Positions 1-9,003 of a DNA stretch of 26,100 nt are shown here, in pieces (the stretch's first letter is position 1; each line of letters starts with the position of its first letter). Origin of the DNA: JBAXTE01 sp964653595 (GTDB taxonomy: Bacteria; Bacteroidota; Bacteroidia; Bacteroidales; WCHB1-69); the NCBI GenBank assembly GCA_964653595.1, contig CAZZHH010000044.1, positions 1 through 26,100 on the forward strand, given 5' to 3'. The notes below the pieces were generated by a model. The model ran no database searches and was not told the DNA's origin. It worked only from the letters and a program-made list of their open reading frames with translations. A program made the position numbers and the translations under genes.

Positions 1-2
1 AA

Positions 3-44
3 GAGAATCCAGATACGGGACAACCTTTGAAACTAAACTTTTAA
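3..44 (+). CDS. possible C-terminal tail of an upstream gene (partial)
   Basis: Reading from base 3 gives 13 residues (ENPDTGQPLKLNF) and then TAA at 42-44. The composition is protein-like and the stop is followed by an AT-rich gap of about 118 bases before the next plus-strand start at 163, so this could be the end of a plus-strand gene entering from the left. The other two forward frames also reach stops within 70 bases, so the choice of frame is a judgement. The fragment is too short to name a family. Confidence 0.3.
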   Translation, partial: ENPDTGQPLKLNF

Positions 45-162
45 GAAGTTGTGATACACCAAGATAATAACAAATGTTTTATGCAATATTCCTTGCTGTT
101 TCGATTATTAGTCGTATTTTTATTGTTCATAAACGTATTAAATATTAACCAAATTAATAACA

Positions 163-279
163 ATGAAAAAACTAAGGTTTATCAGCCTATTTTTAGGCTT
201 GCTAATCAGCAGTATGGGCTTTTTAAAAGCGCAAGTATTGCTCGAAGAAAACTTTGCTGGAACACCCGGAGATTCTCTT
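163..279 (+). pseudogene. 5' fragment of a secreted protein gene, cut by a junction
   Basis: The first 39 residues look like the start of an exported Bacteroidota protein. There is a positively charged MKK start, a hydrophobic core (residues 6-21), a likely signal-peptidase cleavage after KA (22-23), and then QVLLEENFAGTPGDSL, an opening common in large secreted or T9SS-sorted proteins of this phylum (known from the family, not proven here). After residue 39 the frame stays open to 411 but only reads the antisense of the helicase fragment, so resemblance to a real protein ends at about base 279. The rest of the gene is missing. Either a deletion or rearrangement joined this end to the helicase fragment, or the assembly is chimeric here. 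Confidence 0.5.
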
Positions 280-788
280 TCAAGAATTATTATTCCCTTA
301 AATTTTATAAATGAAACTAAAAGGTCGATTTTATCTGATGATAAAATTTCTTTTTTTAACTCACTTTCAAGAGATAATCCAACATTACCACCTGTAAACA
401 ATTCGCTGTAAGTTAAGCGCGTATATGGCGTAATTTCTTTTAGATACAAGTTGATATCAGAAAAATGAGCATCTACTTTAGAAAAAACTGCTTTTAAAAT
501 TTCGCCTTCAATTGCAATCAAATCGTCATCAAACTCTTCTTTTTTTAGCTCATCTTTCAAAAACGAAATTATTTTGTTAGCAATCTCTATTTGTAAATCT
601 ATTTGATTTTCTCCCTTTACAATATTTAATGCATTTTTAATTGTTTGAGCCAAGTGCTTAGACAATATTGATGATGCTTCTTCTTTATCTAATTGAGATT
701 TATTGATGTAGAAAACATTTTTATCAATGTATTCAAGTTTTTGAGCAACTAATTGTGTAACTAATTCTTCGTAAATACCTTCTGTCAT
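273..788 (-). pseudogene. truncated DUF3427-type superfamily II helicase, N-terminal part only
   Basis: About 172 residues resemble the N-terminus of the large helicases that carry a PLD-like nuclease domain before the DEAD/DEAH motor. A charged helical N-domain (1-115) is followed by the start of the PLD-like domain, YTRLTYSELFTGG at 122-134 and KIDLLVSFIKFKG at 153-165. Full proteins of this type are around 1000 residues, so the nuclease HKD motif, the motor and DUF3427 are all absent. The frame stays open to base 138, but residues after about 172 are only the antisense of the secreted-protein fragment. The ATG at 788 overlaps the ancestral stop of the Nudix gene as ATGA, which suggests translational coupling before decay. 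The family is named from memory of the motif. Confidence 0.62.
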
Positions 789-1177
789 AATGCTACATGT
801 TTTTTAACAACATGCAAATCAGCTGCTGCTCAATCGAGTGATTTTAGCTCTTTAATATTCAGCCATTTATGATTTATCTGTTCATTAAATGTAAGATCTT
901 TGGAATCAACTTCACATATAAAACTGTGCATCGTTAATTCAAAATCCGGATATGGATGAATAACTGTTAAAAAAAAAGACTTGATCTTTGATGTTATGTT
1001 TAACTCCTCCAATAATTCGCGATGCAATGCATCTTCTTTGGTTTCGCCTTTTTCAATTTTCCCTCCTGGAAATTCAAATTTTTCTGAAATATATGATAGC
1101 TTATTTTTTGGTCTCTGAACACATAGAACCAGATCTTTCCAAAAAATTACACCTGCAACAACTTCAATTTTTTTCAT
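785..1177 (-). pseudogene. MutT-like Nudix hydrolase with an in-frame TGA at a conserved Trp
   Basis: This encodes a (deoxy)nucleoside triphosphate pyrophosphohydrolase of the MutT type, which removes oxidised nucleotides from the pool. The Nudix box is complete except N60 for the last Gly: G39, E45, R53-E54-L55, E57-E58, N60-I61. Translation stops after residue 115 (KSLD) at a TGA (830-832). Reading through gives AAADLHVVKKHVAL and then a TGA at 785-787. MutT proteins end in LDWAAAD followed by a short hydrophobic tail, so the first TGA stands exactly where Trp (TGG) is expected. Read-through length is 130 residues, close to E. coli MutT. The distal stop overlaps the helicase ATG at 786-788. 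The gene begins 33 bases after sprA, in the same orientation. A 115-residue product could keep some activity because the Nudix box is intact. Confidence 0.75.
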
Positions 1178-1209
1178 AAATAACCTGTTCTATTATACTT
1201 GTTTACAGT

Positions 1210-4200
1210 CTACTGCGCAAGCGTAAATCGAACGCTTATCCCGCTATTTATGTTAGAATTTGGGAATTGGTTAGATACAAATGGTTTGTTGAGTACTTGG
1301 TCGTAGAAAGCACGAACGGTAAATTTGGAGCTTAGCTGATAGTCGGCAGAAACGTTGATAGAGATTACCCTTTGTCCGGCGGAAATTTGATCTACGTTCT
1401 CAATAAGTTTACGAAGAATGGTTTTATTTTCTCTAATCGACACATCCGCTTTTATGTTTAGGTCGCTTTTTACTTTTTTGTTTATTCCACTAAAATTGAA
1501 GGTAATTTCGATATCTTTAATTCGATAACCGAGCCCGAAAATATATTCGGTACTAGTCAATTCGGTAAGTTGACCATTTGAAAAAGTAAGGGCAAGATTT
1601 CTCGATTTTTTCATTTCCGCTTTTGCTAACAAACTATTTTTGAGAGCCATATCAAAGTTTAAGAGCGGACTAAACTGCTCATTGATAGAAACTTGCGCAA
1701 TTTCTTTTTGCGGAGTAAAGTTATTTAAGGCATCTCTCACTTTTTGCAATCCATCTTCGCCAGGAGTATAGCGAATATTGGTAGTAAAGGAGCCCACAGA
1801 GAAGTTGTTGTTGTATGCATGCGAGACAGACAGAGTTTGGAATATGTTTTTAAACCAATCCAATTTTGCTAGACCGTTGTAGGTTAATCTCCAGTTTGGC
1901 ATTGGAATAGCTGGGAAAGCCGTTAATCCGATGTTGTCGGGAGATTTTCCACTGTAAGCGGCAATAAAAGCGGGTATCAGTACATCTTGAGAAGTAGGTC
2001 CATATCCATCTGGGAAGCCGGTTAAAGGATCTGTTCCTATGGAATATTTAGTATTAATACCGGCCAATCGTTTCGCAATAATCAAACGATACTCTTTTAA
2101 GTTGTTAAAATTATTGTTGGAATAATCGGCATTATCTGCAATAAAGGCAGTGTTAAGGGCAAAGAAAGTGATGCTAAAAGTCCCCGTTGTTTGTGGCGAA
2201 AACTCGCTATAGTTGCCATTTTCGTCTGCTTTAATAAATGCAGATTTATTTTCGGTATAGGTTCTATTTGCGGTAATTTCGATTTTAAAATCTTTAAATG
2301 GCTCTAAGGATGCTCTCACGTTGAGGTTTTGATTAAACTTCACCATGTAGGGAGAGTTAAAGATAGAATCTTTGGTGATCCAATTTTTACGTTGAGCTTG
2401 TGACACAATATCGGATTGAGCACCAAATACATAATCCCACCCGGGTGAATTTAAATTTGGATCGTTGCCAAAATAGACAGGAGAGTTAAGAAATCCAGGA
2501 AGGTTTATCCCATTTCCTTCGGTGTAGCTAAAGGTAACATTTTTGAGCATGGTAATAACTTTTAGGGAGTTGTCGAGCACACTCTTAGCAATATTTACTT
2601 TCTTTAAGGTAGTATCCGCGCCTGTTTTGTTGTTTTTATCTTTTGGAGTATTTTTATTTAAAGGAGCTTTGCTAGTATTTCTTTGTTCTTGCATAATTTT
2701 CTTAATATACGGCACTTTATTATAAAGAGTTTGCATATTAAGAGTAGCATTTAGTTGAGTAGAATTAGAGTTTTCTATGTTGTTTCCCAACCGTTGAAGA
2801 GAGATAGGAGGTGCGAGCCAGCTAAAAGTGCTGCTATATCGAGCATTTGCAGAAATCCAATTAAACATTGGGATTTTGTTAATAGGAATTTGATAATTTA
2901 CACTTGCTGTTTGGTTAAAATTATTAATTCTACCGGCATCCAAGATGTTTTGCAGGATAGAGTCTTTTTTGGTTTTAGTATCAATTAATCCTTGAGGTTC
3001 ATCTACCCGAGCCATGGTAGTACCTTGATATTCGATTTTGATAGCTTGGGTTAAATCCCACCTTAAATTATAGGTTCTATTCCAATCGAAAGTTTTCATA
3101 AATGTAGGTTCAATAATGATTAAGCCAACGCTTTTGTTCCGAAGTTTAGCTTCATTAAACTGGCGATTCATCTCGGATCGGAAGCTAAATACTTTTGGAT
3201 AGAGATAAAAATTGAAATCTCGGATAATTGCCAAACTTTTTACTTTGGATAAGAATCTAATTTTCGAAAGTGGCTTAAAATTCTTTGGGTTTGCAGTAAA
3301 GTTGTATCCTAATCCTCCTCTATAATTCCGTTTATTATCGTATTCAACATTAAAATTACGGGTACTGATTTCGGAATAGGCGTAGGTTAAATCGAAGTTT
3401 TCAACATCATAAATTCTTGGTTTTCCATCTCCACCACGCTCTTTACGGATGTTCATCAGGTTAAAGTTTTTTCTGTAGGTAAAATCCTGGGTGAGTTTTT
3501 TCACCGAATCGCGCTCTGCTTTGGTATCGTATGTGTTTAAGTCGGATTTCAACTTGGTATCTGGGTTGAGAGGATTGTACTCGGGAGTGCTAACCATTTG
3601 AGAGTAATCGTAATGAATTGGAATTTTGAAATTCCATTTGGAAGGAAAAAATTTACCACCTTCAATATTGGTAGCGATATCGAAAGAGGATAGATATTCT
3701 TTTTGACGTTCATTGATTTTTTTCTCAATACTTCCAAACCCTGGAGTGCTAGTAGAGCCGGCTATCACAAAATCTCCAAGGTCAGCTAGCGTAGTTCGAA
3801 CTCGAGCGGTAGCAGCCCACCCCGAATTTTGGTCGAAATCGGTCAATCGCAACTCATTTACCCATATTTCAGCCGATTTTGGCAACATATCATCGTTATC
3901 GGAGAGAGTCTTCTTTTTAGGATTTCTAACACCGAGCATGATAACCCTAACATCGCTAATATTAGGGGTTCCCACTACTACGATCTTATTTACTCCATCG
4001 TATTCCATATACGGATTGATAGAAGTATACGAAGCTCCGTTTCGAATGTTGATGTTTCTATTTTGTTTTGCCTCCACCAATTTTGACAGATCAATATTCA
4101 TCGAATCTGCCCATATCAACTCTGAATTTTCGGAAGAAGTGTACCATGGTGTAGGTGTAAGAGGCACTTCATACTCATAGTAGTTTTCACTAAAATCGGA

Positions 4201-7200
4201 ACCAACACGCACAAACATAGAAAGATCGCCGTTTTTCAAATCCTGATTTTCGATTAATTTTTCGGTATGTAAGAAAAGTTTTAATCTTTTAAATTGACGG
4301 AAATCGAAACTAGTAGTTTTATATACTGCTCTGGCATCCCCATCGAGAAGATTAGACACTTTTAATGAGAGCGCTTGTTCATTTAATTTATATGAATTTT
4401 GCAACCACATTTGCTCTCGCTCGATACCTGGAGGAATTACGTATGGAACAGGCAGTCTGCGACCATTCTCTTCGATGTTAACGGTAGATGAGTTAAACCC
4501 AGTTTGGTCGTCGCCGGTAGGAACGTAAACTCCATTTGTAAGCAAATCTTTGTTATATTTTCTCCACTCGCCTCTTACCAATTCAAAGGTAGCAAAACGG
4601 AATACCACAGGATCTGGAAAATCTTTAGCAACCATTCTAATAAAACGAATAGAATTGTATCCTTGAATATTTCCTACTACTTTTTGTGGTTCACGAATTG
4701 GAATTTTCACTTGATACCATTTTACCGTAGTAGAGCTATTGTTTGGCAAAGAGATCGTAGTGGTATAAATATCAGAAATATAATTCTGTCCAATATTCAT
4801 AGAGTTTGGAGAAAAGTTGAGTGCATACTGATAATATCGCTCCTCTTCACTCAAAGTGTTGTCTTTGTTAATATCTTCAATGTTTGGCAACGAAGTACCA
4901 ATGGTTGGATACGATTCGGTATTTTGATTATCTGTAGGGGAATTGCCTTCCACGCCATTAAATTTTTTATATCTATCCAAAATTTTCACATCTTGGCTAT
5001 CATAATCGGAGCCTCTGAAATAGTGGTAGTTATCTCCGGCAGGATCGTTTGTAGCATTTAAATATGCACCGCTAGAAGTCCCCAGAGAAGCGTTGTTGGC
5101 AATTTTTTCGAGATAGGTAGTTGCAAAAAAGGAACGTTCGTCAACATCCGAAAGTCCGTCGTAACCAACATCTTGATATGTTCTAGACTCTGGATTATTG
5201 TCAAACGCATTTACCAATGCTTGTAGTGTAGGCACACGACCCCAAATGGTGGTATCTACATTTTGCACTGTGTTATTAATAGGTAGTCCATTTTCGAAAC
5301 TTTTTCTACCATCGCGTAGGATATCTTCAGAAACATCCCCCAAGTGAAAAATTAATTTTCCACCACTTCCATTTGGATTATCAATAAAAGGATCCATCAT
5401 CCAAAATTGAATATACTCTACATTGGTAGCATCGAAATCGGTAGATTCAATTCTTCTCATGATACCTGCCCAACGTGTTTGAGGATCTTTTAAAGTACCA
5501 TCTGGATTAAGTCCACTAGAAAAACCGGAAACTCCCTCTACATCGAAGTTGTAAGGGCCTCTTTCGTTGGGATAATATGCAAAATTTAGCACTGCAATAT
5601 TTGTAATCTGATTGTTTGGATTCTCTTTATTGGGGAAAATCTCAGTTTGTAAAACCTCTCGAGAGTATGGAAGCGACTGGTCATTAGCAGTAATATTGCT
5701 TGGTGTAGCACTATTGTTTCGATAAAAAATTGGGTCGATAATATACCATGCTACCTTTGCTCTATTAAATCCGTATTTCAATCCAGTTCCTGGAGCTCCT
5801 TCTGGCCAAAACCCGGCTTGAGTTTGCCCTTGAGGAGTAGAAGCTAAAAACCACGATCCAATATTTTTGATATCAATAGCCGATTTACTTCCTTCAAAAT
5901 CATCGATATAAGTTGTTCCAGTTTTGCCGATGGCACTTGAATGACCCGGGATAAAATGGGCAAACTCACCGTCGAAGGTAATGTTTGATTCGGTTTTGGT
6001 GCTATAAAATGGAAGTTTATCGAGCAACTTAGTCAGCATACGTGATTTTGTACGATAAGAGATGTCCATTCCCCAAATGGTATTGTTGATAGGTTCGTCG
6101 CCATAATTTATTTTTTGGGTTATCGGGCGTTCTCTCAAGTTTAATACAGTTGCTCCTACGTTAAAATCTTTATTAATCATGTGATTAATATGCATTCCCA
6201 TCATGGTTTTGGTTTGCATGTTAAAGGTCGACTGATTTTCGAGTGAGATATTGATTGGGGTACCCGAATTTAATATTCCTTCGTTAATAATCTTTACTCT
6301 ACCCAGTGTATAATCTACGGTATAATCTGTGTTTTCGACAAGGACAATACTTCCGGCAGTAACTTTAACAGAACCTTGAGGAACATTCATTGCATTTAAA
6401 GAGATGTCGGATCCAGATTTAGATTTATACATTCCTTCCAAATAATATTTATTTCGATCGGGATATTGTTGAGCTTGTTGCTTTGTTAAAGAATAGAGAG
6501 AGTCAAAAGAGTACGTTGCGCCCAAAGCTGGATCGGTAAACAGCGCTCTTAAATCTTTTCCAAATGGCTCTACTGTAGGAAAAAAGATGCGCCCATTGGA
6601 CGATTGAATGGTCCCTCCTTGGGTAGCAGCATTATCCAAAAAATCAAAAAGCCCATCGGGGGTTGGATCTCCTTGAAAATTCACTTTATCTAGACCCATC
6701 AATCGAATCAAAGGGATTCCTTTTTGAGCACCGGTAGTAAAAAATCCGGTAGGAATTCCACCTTCATCTCCAGCATATAAAATGTTGAACCGAAAATCTT
6801 CTCTGTTTACTTGAAAAGCATTAAGCGCATACACATTCTTCATCATCAACTTCCAAAGGGACGACTTTGTGTTCAAACTCGACGACTTCAAGAGTTTTGT
6901 AATAATGTTAGCAGGAGCGGTAACTTCATTCGAAAATTCCCCCACTTGGTAGACGGTTGTATCTCCCGATATGGTATATTGAAAAGCAACAGAAAGCACT
7001 TGATCGCTGTTAAGAGCAGAGTTTAAAGAGATAAAACCAAGTTTGCTATTAAAGGTATATTCTGAGGGTTGTAATTTTCGCGCACTCTCTACTTTTTCAA
7101 AATCCACGCCAGAGGTAAGTCCACCTAAATAAGTTCTGAGATAATCGCCCACCAGACTAATATCTCGAATGCTTGGCATGTTTAAGCTAGGATTTGTCAA

Positions 7201-8382
7201 CAAATTATTTGCAGCATCTCTAGGCAAATCATTGGAGCTAATGGCTGGAGAAATCAAAGGGTTGGAAGGCATAAATTCTCCCAAATCTGTCAGGGCAATC
7301 ACATTTCTGTTTTCTTGGGTAGCAGCGCCAATATTTGTTCGCCATACTTCAATTTTTGTAATGTTAATGGGTGAGCTAATCAAGGGTAAATCAGCCAAAA
7401 ATCGATTGTAGTTGTTGTAAAAATATTGAGATATAAAAAAGTGTTTGTTCTCTTCGTACTGGTCTGCTTTAAAATTGAATTGATTGGTTTGTGCACCACC
7501 CGTTACACTAATATTTTGGCTTTGTCCTTTTTGTTCAGACAAGACAGAAGTAATGGTTGTACGACCAAACTGAAGAGTAGTTTTGATGCCAAATAAACTT
7601 TGACTCCCTTGAATAAGGGTAGAATTAAGAGGTAAGGTAACATCTCCAGCTTCGATTAATTTTAAAATCTCATCCTCTTTTCCTTCATATTTTAATTTAA
7701 GTTTATTCTCAAATTCAAAGGTTGCTTGTGTGTTATAATTGGTTTTAAACTCAATTTTATCCCCAATTTTAGCGATCACGCTCATTTGAATTTTTTCGTC
7801 GAAATTGAAATTGGTAGTTTTTCTCTGACGAATATCTAGAGCAGGATCATCTCTTCGGTTGTGAATCACACCAAAAATTAATTCAGCAGAACCCGAAGGA
7901 CGAATATCTATGACATTATTTCCAAAAATACTTTCAAACAATTCTCCTTTAATTTTCAATTGTGGGATTAATCCACTACTTGAACCACCCGAGGAAGAAG
8001 TTGCAGCTCTTTCGCGCCAATATTGTTGCAATCCTTTATCGATATCGTATTGGTTATACTCCTCTGGACTCATAATATTTGGAGTTCCAAAGTTCATTCC
8101 TCCAATTTTAGGTTGAACTATATACTGCTGACTAACAGAATCGTACACTGTCTCTGTGCTAAAATTAGAGGGATTATTTAAATACATTGGGTGCTCTGGA
8201 GTAGAGCCATCTGGATTTTGCGGAATTGGATAATTCAGGGAGCTATCGGGAGGTGTGATAGGACTTTGAATGTGAGATAGGTATGGATAATTTAAAAACC
8301 CACTATGAATGATACTATATGCTGTAACAGACAGTAAGGTAATTCCTGCAATTGAGATGAAATATTTTATAACTTTTTCCAA
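1210..8382 (-). CDS. sprA: SprA, outer-membrane translocon of the type IX secretion / gliding system
   Basis: SprA is the very large (about 36-strand) outer-membrane barrel through which T9SS cargo leaves the cell. It is needed for gliding and for secretion of adhesins and enzymes in Bacteroidota. The 2390-residue length is typical. The N-terminus has a hydrophobic export segment (6-24). Family-typical stretches follow, for example IFGNNVIDIRPSGSAELIFG and NFNFDEKIQMSVIAKIGDKI within the first 220 residues (SprA_N region), a repeat of that theme near residues 1000-1150, and a C-terminus of alternating beta-strand sequence ending in the aromatic-rich GISVRFTLAQ. It starts 29 bases downstream of ruvA, matching the ruvA-sprA order known from Flavobacterium. 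No frameshift is visible. The other machine components (SprE/T, GldKLMN, PorU/V) are not in the window. Confidence 0.95.
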   Translation of the reverse strand: MEKVIKYFISIAGITLLSVTAYSIIHSGFLNYPYLSHIQSPITPPDSSLNYPIPQNPDGSTPEHPMYLNNPSNFSTETVYDSVSQQYIVQPKIGGMNFGTPNIMSPEEYNQYDIDKGLQQYWRERAATSSSGGSSSGLIPQLKIKGELFESIFGNNVIDIRPSGSAELIFGVIHNRRDDPALDIRQRKTTNFNFDEKIQMSVIAKIGDKIEFKTNYNTQATFEFENKLKLKYEGKEDEILKLIEAGDVTLPLNSTLIQGSQSLFGIKTTLQFGRTTITSVLSEQKGQSQNISVTGGAQTNQFNFKADQYEENKHFFISQYFYNNYNRFLADLPLISSPINITKIEVWRTNIGAATQENRNVIALTDLGEFMPSNPLISPAISSNDLPRDAANNLLTNPSLNMPSIRDISLVGDYLRTYLGGLTSGVDFEKVESARKLQPSEYTFNSKLGFISLNSALNSDQVLSVAFQYTISGDTTVYQVGEFSNEVTAPANIITKLLKSSSLNTKSSLWKLMMKNVYALNAFQVNREDFRFNILYAGDEGGIPTGFFTTGAQKGIPLIRLMGLDKVNFQGDPTPDGLFDFLDNAATQGGTIQSSNGRIFFPTVEPFGKDLRALFTDPALGATYSFDSLYSLTKQQAQQYPDRNKYYLEGMYKSKSGSDISLNAMNVPQGSVKVTAGSIVLVENTDYTVDYTLGRVKIINEGILNSGTPINISLENQSTFNMQTKTMMGMHINHMINKDFNVGATVLNLRERPITQKINYGDEPINNTIWGMDISYRTKSRMLTKLLDKLPFYSTKTESNITFDGEFAHFIPGHSSAIGKTGTTYIDDFEGSKSAIDIKNIGSWFLASTPQGQTQAGFWPEGAPGTGLKYGFNRAKVAWYIIDPIFYRNNSATPSNITANDQSLPYSREVLQTEIFPNKENPNNQITNIAVLNFAYYPNERGPYNFDVEGVSGFSSGLNPDGTLKDPQTRWAGIMRRIESTDFDATNVEYIQFWMMDPFIDNPNGSGGKLIFHLGDVSEDILRDGRKSFENGLPINNTVQNVDTTIWGRVPTLQALVNAFDNNPESRTYQDVGYDGLSDVDERSFFATTYLEKIANNASLGTSSGAYLNATNDPAGDNYHYFRGSDYDSQDVKILDRYKKFNGVEGNSPTDNQNTESYPTIGTSLPNIEDINKDNTLSEEERYYQYALNFSPNSMNIGQNYISDIYTTTISLPNNSSTTVKWYQVKIPIREPQKVVGNIQGYNSIRFIRMVAKDFPDPVVFRFATFELVRGEWRKYNKDLLTNGVYVPTGDDQTGFNSSTVNIEENGRRLPVPYVIPPGIEREQMWLQNSYKLNEQALSLKVSNLLDGDARAVYKTTSFDFRQFKRLKLFLHTEKLIENQDLKNGDLSMFVRVGSDFSENYYEYEVPLTPTPWYTSSENSELIWADSMNIDLSKLVEAKQNRNINIRNGASYTSINPYMEYDGVNKIVVVGTPNISDVRVIMLGVRNPKKKTLSDNDDMLPKSAEIWVNELRLTDFDQNSGWAATARVRTTLADLGDFVIAGSTSTPGFGSIEKKINERQKEYLSSFDIATNIEGGKFFPSKWNFKIPIHYDYSQMVSTPEYNPLNPDTKLKSDLNTYDTKAERDSVKKLTQDFTYRKNFNLMNIRKERGGDGKPRIYDVENFDLTYAYSEISTRNFNVEYDNKRNYRGGLGYNFTANPKNFKPLSKIRFLSKVKSLAIIRDFNFYLYPKVFSFRSEMNRQFNEAKLRNKSVGLIIIEPTFMKTFDWNRTYNLRWDLTQAIKIEYQGTTMARVDEPQGLIDTKTKKDSILQNILDAGRINNFNQTASVNYQIPINKIPMFNWISANARYSSTFSWLAPPISLQRLGNNIENSNSTQLNATLNMQTLYNKVPYIKKIMQEQRNTSKAPLNKNTPKDKNNKTGADTTLKKVNIAKSVLDNSLKVITMLKNVTFSYTEGNGINLPGFLNSPVYFGNDPNLNSPGWDYVFGAQSDIVSQAQRKNWITKDSIFNSPYMVKFNQNLNVRASLEPFKDFKIEITANRTYTENKSAFIKADENGNYSEFSPQTTGTFSITFFALNTAFIADNADYSNNNFNNLKEYRLIIAKRLAGINTKYSIGTDPLTGFPDGYGPTSQDVLIPAFIAAYSGKSPDNIGLTAFPAIPMPNWRLTYNGLAKLDWFKNIFQTLSVSHAYNNNFSVGSFTTNIRYTPGEDGLQKVRDALNNFTPQKEIAQVSINEQFSPLLNFDMALKNSLLAKAEMKKSRNLALTFSNGQLTELTSTEYIFGLGYRIKDIEITFNFSGINKKVKSDLNIKADVSIRENKTILRKLIENVDQISAGQRVISINVSADYQLSSKFTVRAFYDQVLNKPFVSNQFPNSNINSGISVRFTLAQ

Positions 8383-8411
8383 GTTTCCTTAGTTTTTTGG
8401 GTTAACAATTT

Positions 8412-8999
8412 TTACAAAATTTGAAGTGCTTTTTTAATAAAACCTTCTACAGTTACATCAGCTCCTTCCGATTTAACGATCTTATTTAGTGCAATTTCTG
8501 CGTTATTTTTTGGAAAACCTAATGAGACTAGAGCCAATAACGCTTCATCTTTATTTGTATTGTGTGCGGTAAGAATTTTATCCATTGGAGACACCTCCTT
8601 ATCTACTTTATCTTTTAGCTCGATTACCACGCGCTGAGCTGTTTTTGCACCAATCCCTTTGATCGCTTGAAGCATTTTGCTATTATCATTTAAGATTGCA
8701 GCTATTAATTCTGAAGAGCTCATTGCAGATAACATCATTCGAGCTGTATTAGCACCAATTCCACTTACCGAAATCAATTGTTGAAAAAGGGTTCTCTCTT
8801 TATGCTCGTGAAATCCAAAAAGCAAGTGAGCATCTTCGCGAATAATTAAGTGGGTTAACAATTTGCATGGTTGATTCACACTAGGCAATTTTTCATACGT
8901 TTGCAAAGAAATGTGTATCATATATCCCACTCCGCCACAGTCAACCAGTGCGAAGGTTGGATTTTTCTCAACTAATGTTCCTCTTATAAATGAAATCAT
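8412..8999 (-). CDS. ruvA: RuvA, Holliday-junction-binding subunit of RuvABC
   Basis: RuvA binds four-way DNA junctions as a tetramer and loads the RuvB motor for branch migration during recombinational repair. At 195 residues it has the usual size. The N-terminal OB fold starts MISFIRGTLVEKNPTFALVDCGGVGY. The helix-hairpin-helix region includes LISVSGIGANTARMML and LQAIKGIGAKTAQRVVIELKDK (about residues 73-130). A short C-terminal RuvB-binding domain carries EALLALVSLGF. The gene lies 4 bases after malic enzyme and 29 before sprA, all in one direction, so the three are probably co-transcribed. There is no functional link between repair and secretion; the linkage is a conserved gene order in Bacteroidota. 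Confidence 0.96.
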   Translation of the reverse strand: MISFIRGTLVEKNPTFALVDCGGVGYMIHISLQTYEKLPSVNQPCKLLTHLIIREDAHLLFGFHEHKERTLFQQLISVSGIGANTARMMLSAMSSSELIAAILNDNSKMLQAIKGIGAKTAQRVVIELKDKVDKEVSPMDKILTAHNTNKDEALLALVSLGFPKNNAEIALNKIVKSEGADVTVEGFIKKALQIL

Positions 9000-9003
9000 A
9001 TTC

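Noticed and set aside
51..411. Longer plus-strand frames across the left end, including a GTG-started 87-codon frame and the full 82-codon secreted frame
   Set aside because: The GTG frame is low-complexity and overlaps the better signal-peptide frame. Beyond base 279 the secreted frame is only the antisense of the helicase fragment.
830..832. TGA in the Nudix gene as selenocysteine or as Trp under an altered genetic code
   Set aside because: The family has Trp, not Cys, at this position, and no SECIS-like hairpin was seen. TGA is used as a true stop in several intact genes here, such as ruvA's neighbour malic enzyme and the hip genes, while TGG encodes Trp throughout.
3713..5061. Plus-strand open frames of 155 and 185 codons opposite sprA
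   Set aside because: They lie antisense to a fully convincing sprA coding frame, have no recognisable motifs and no promoter or start context.
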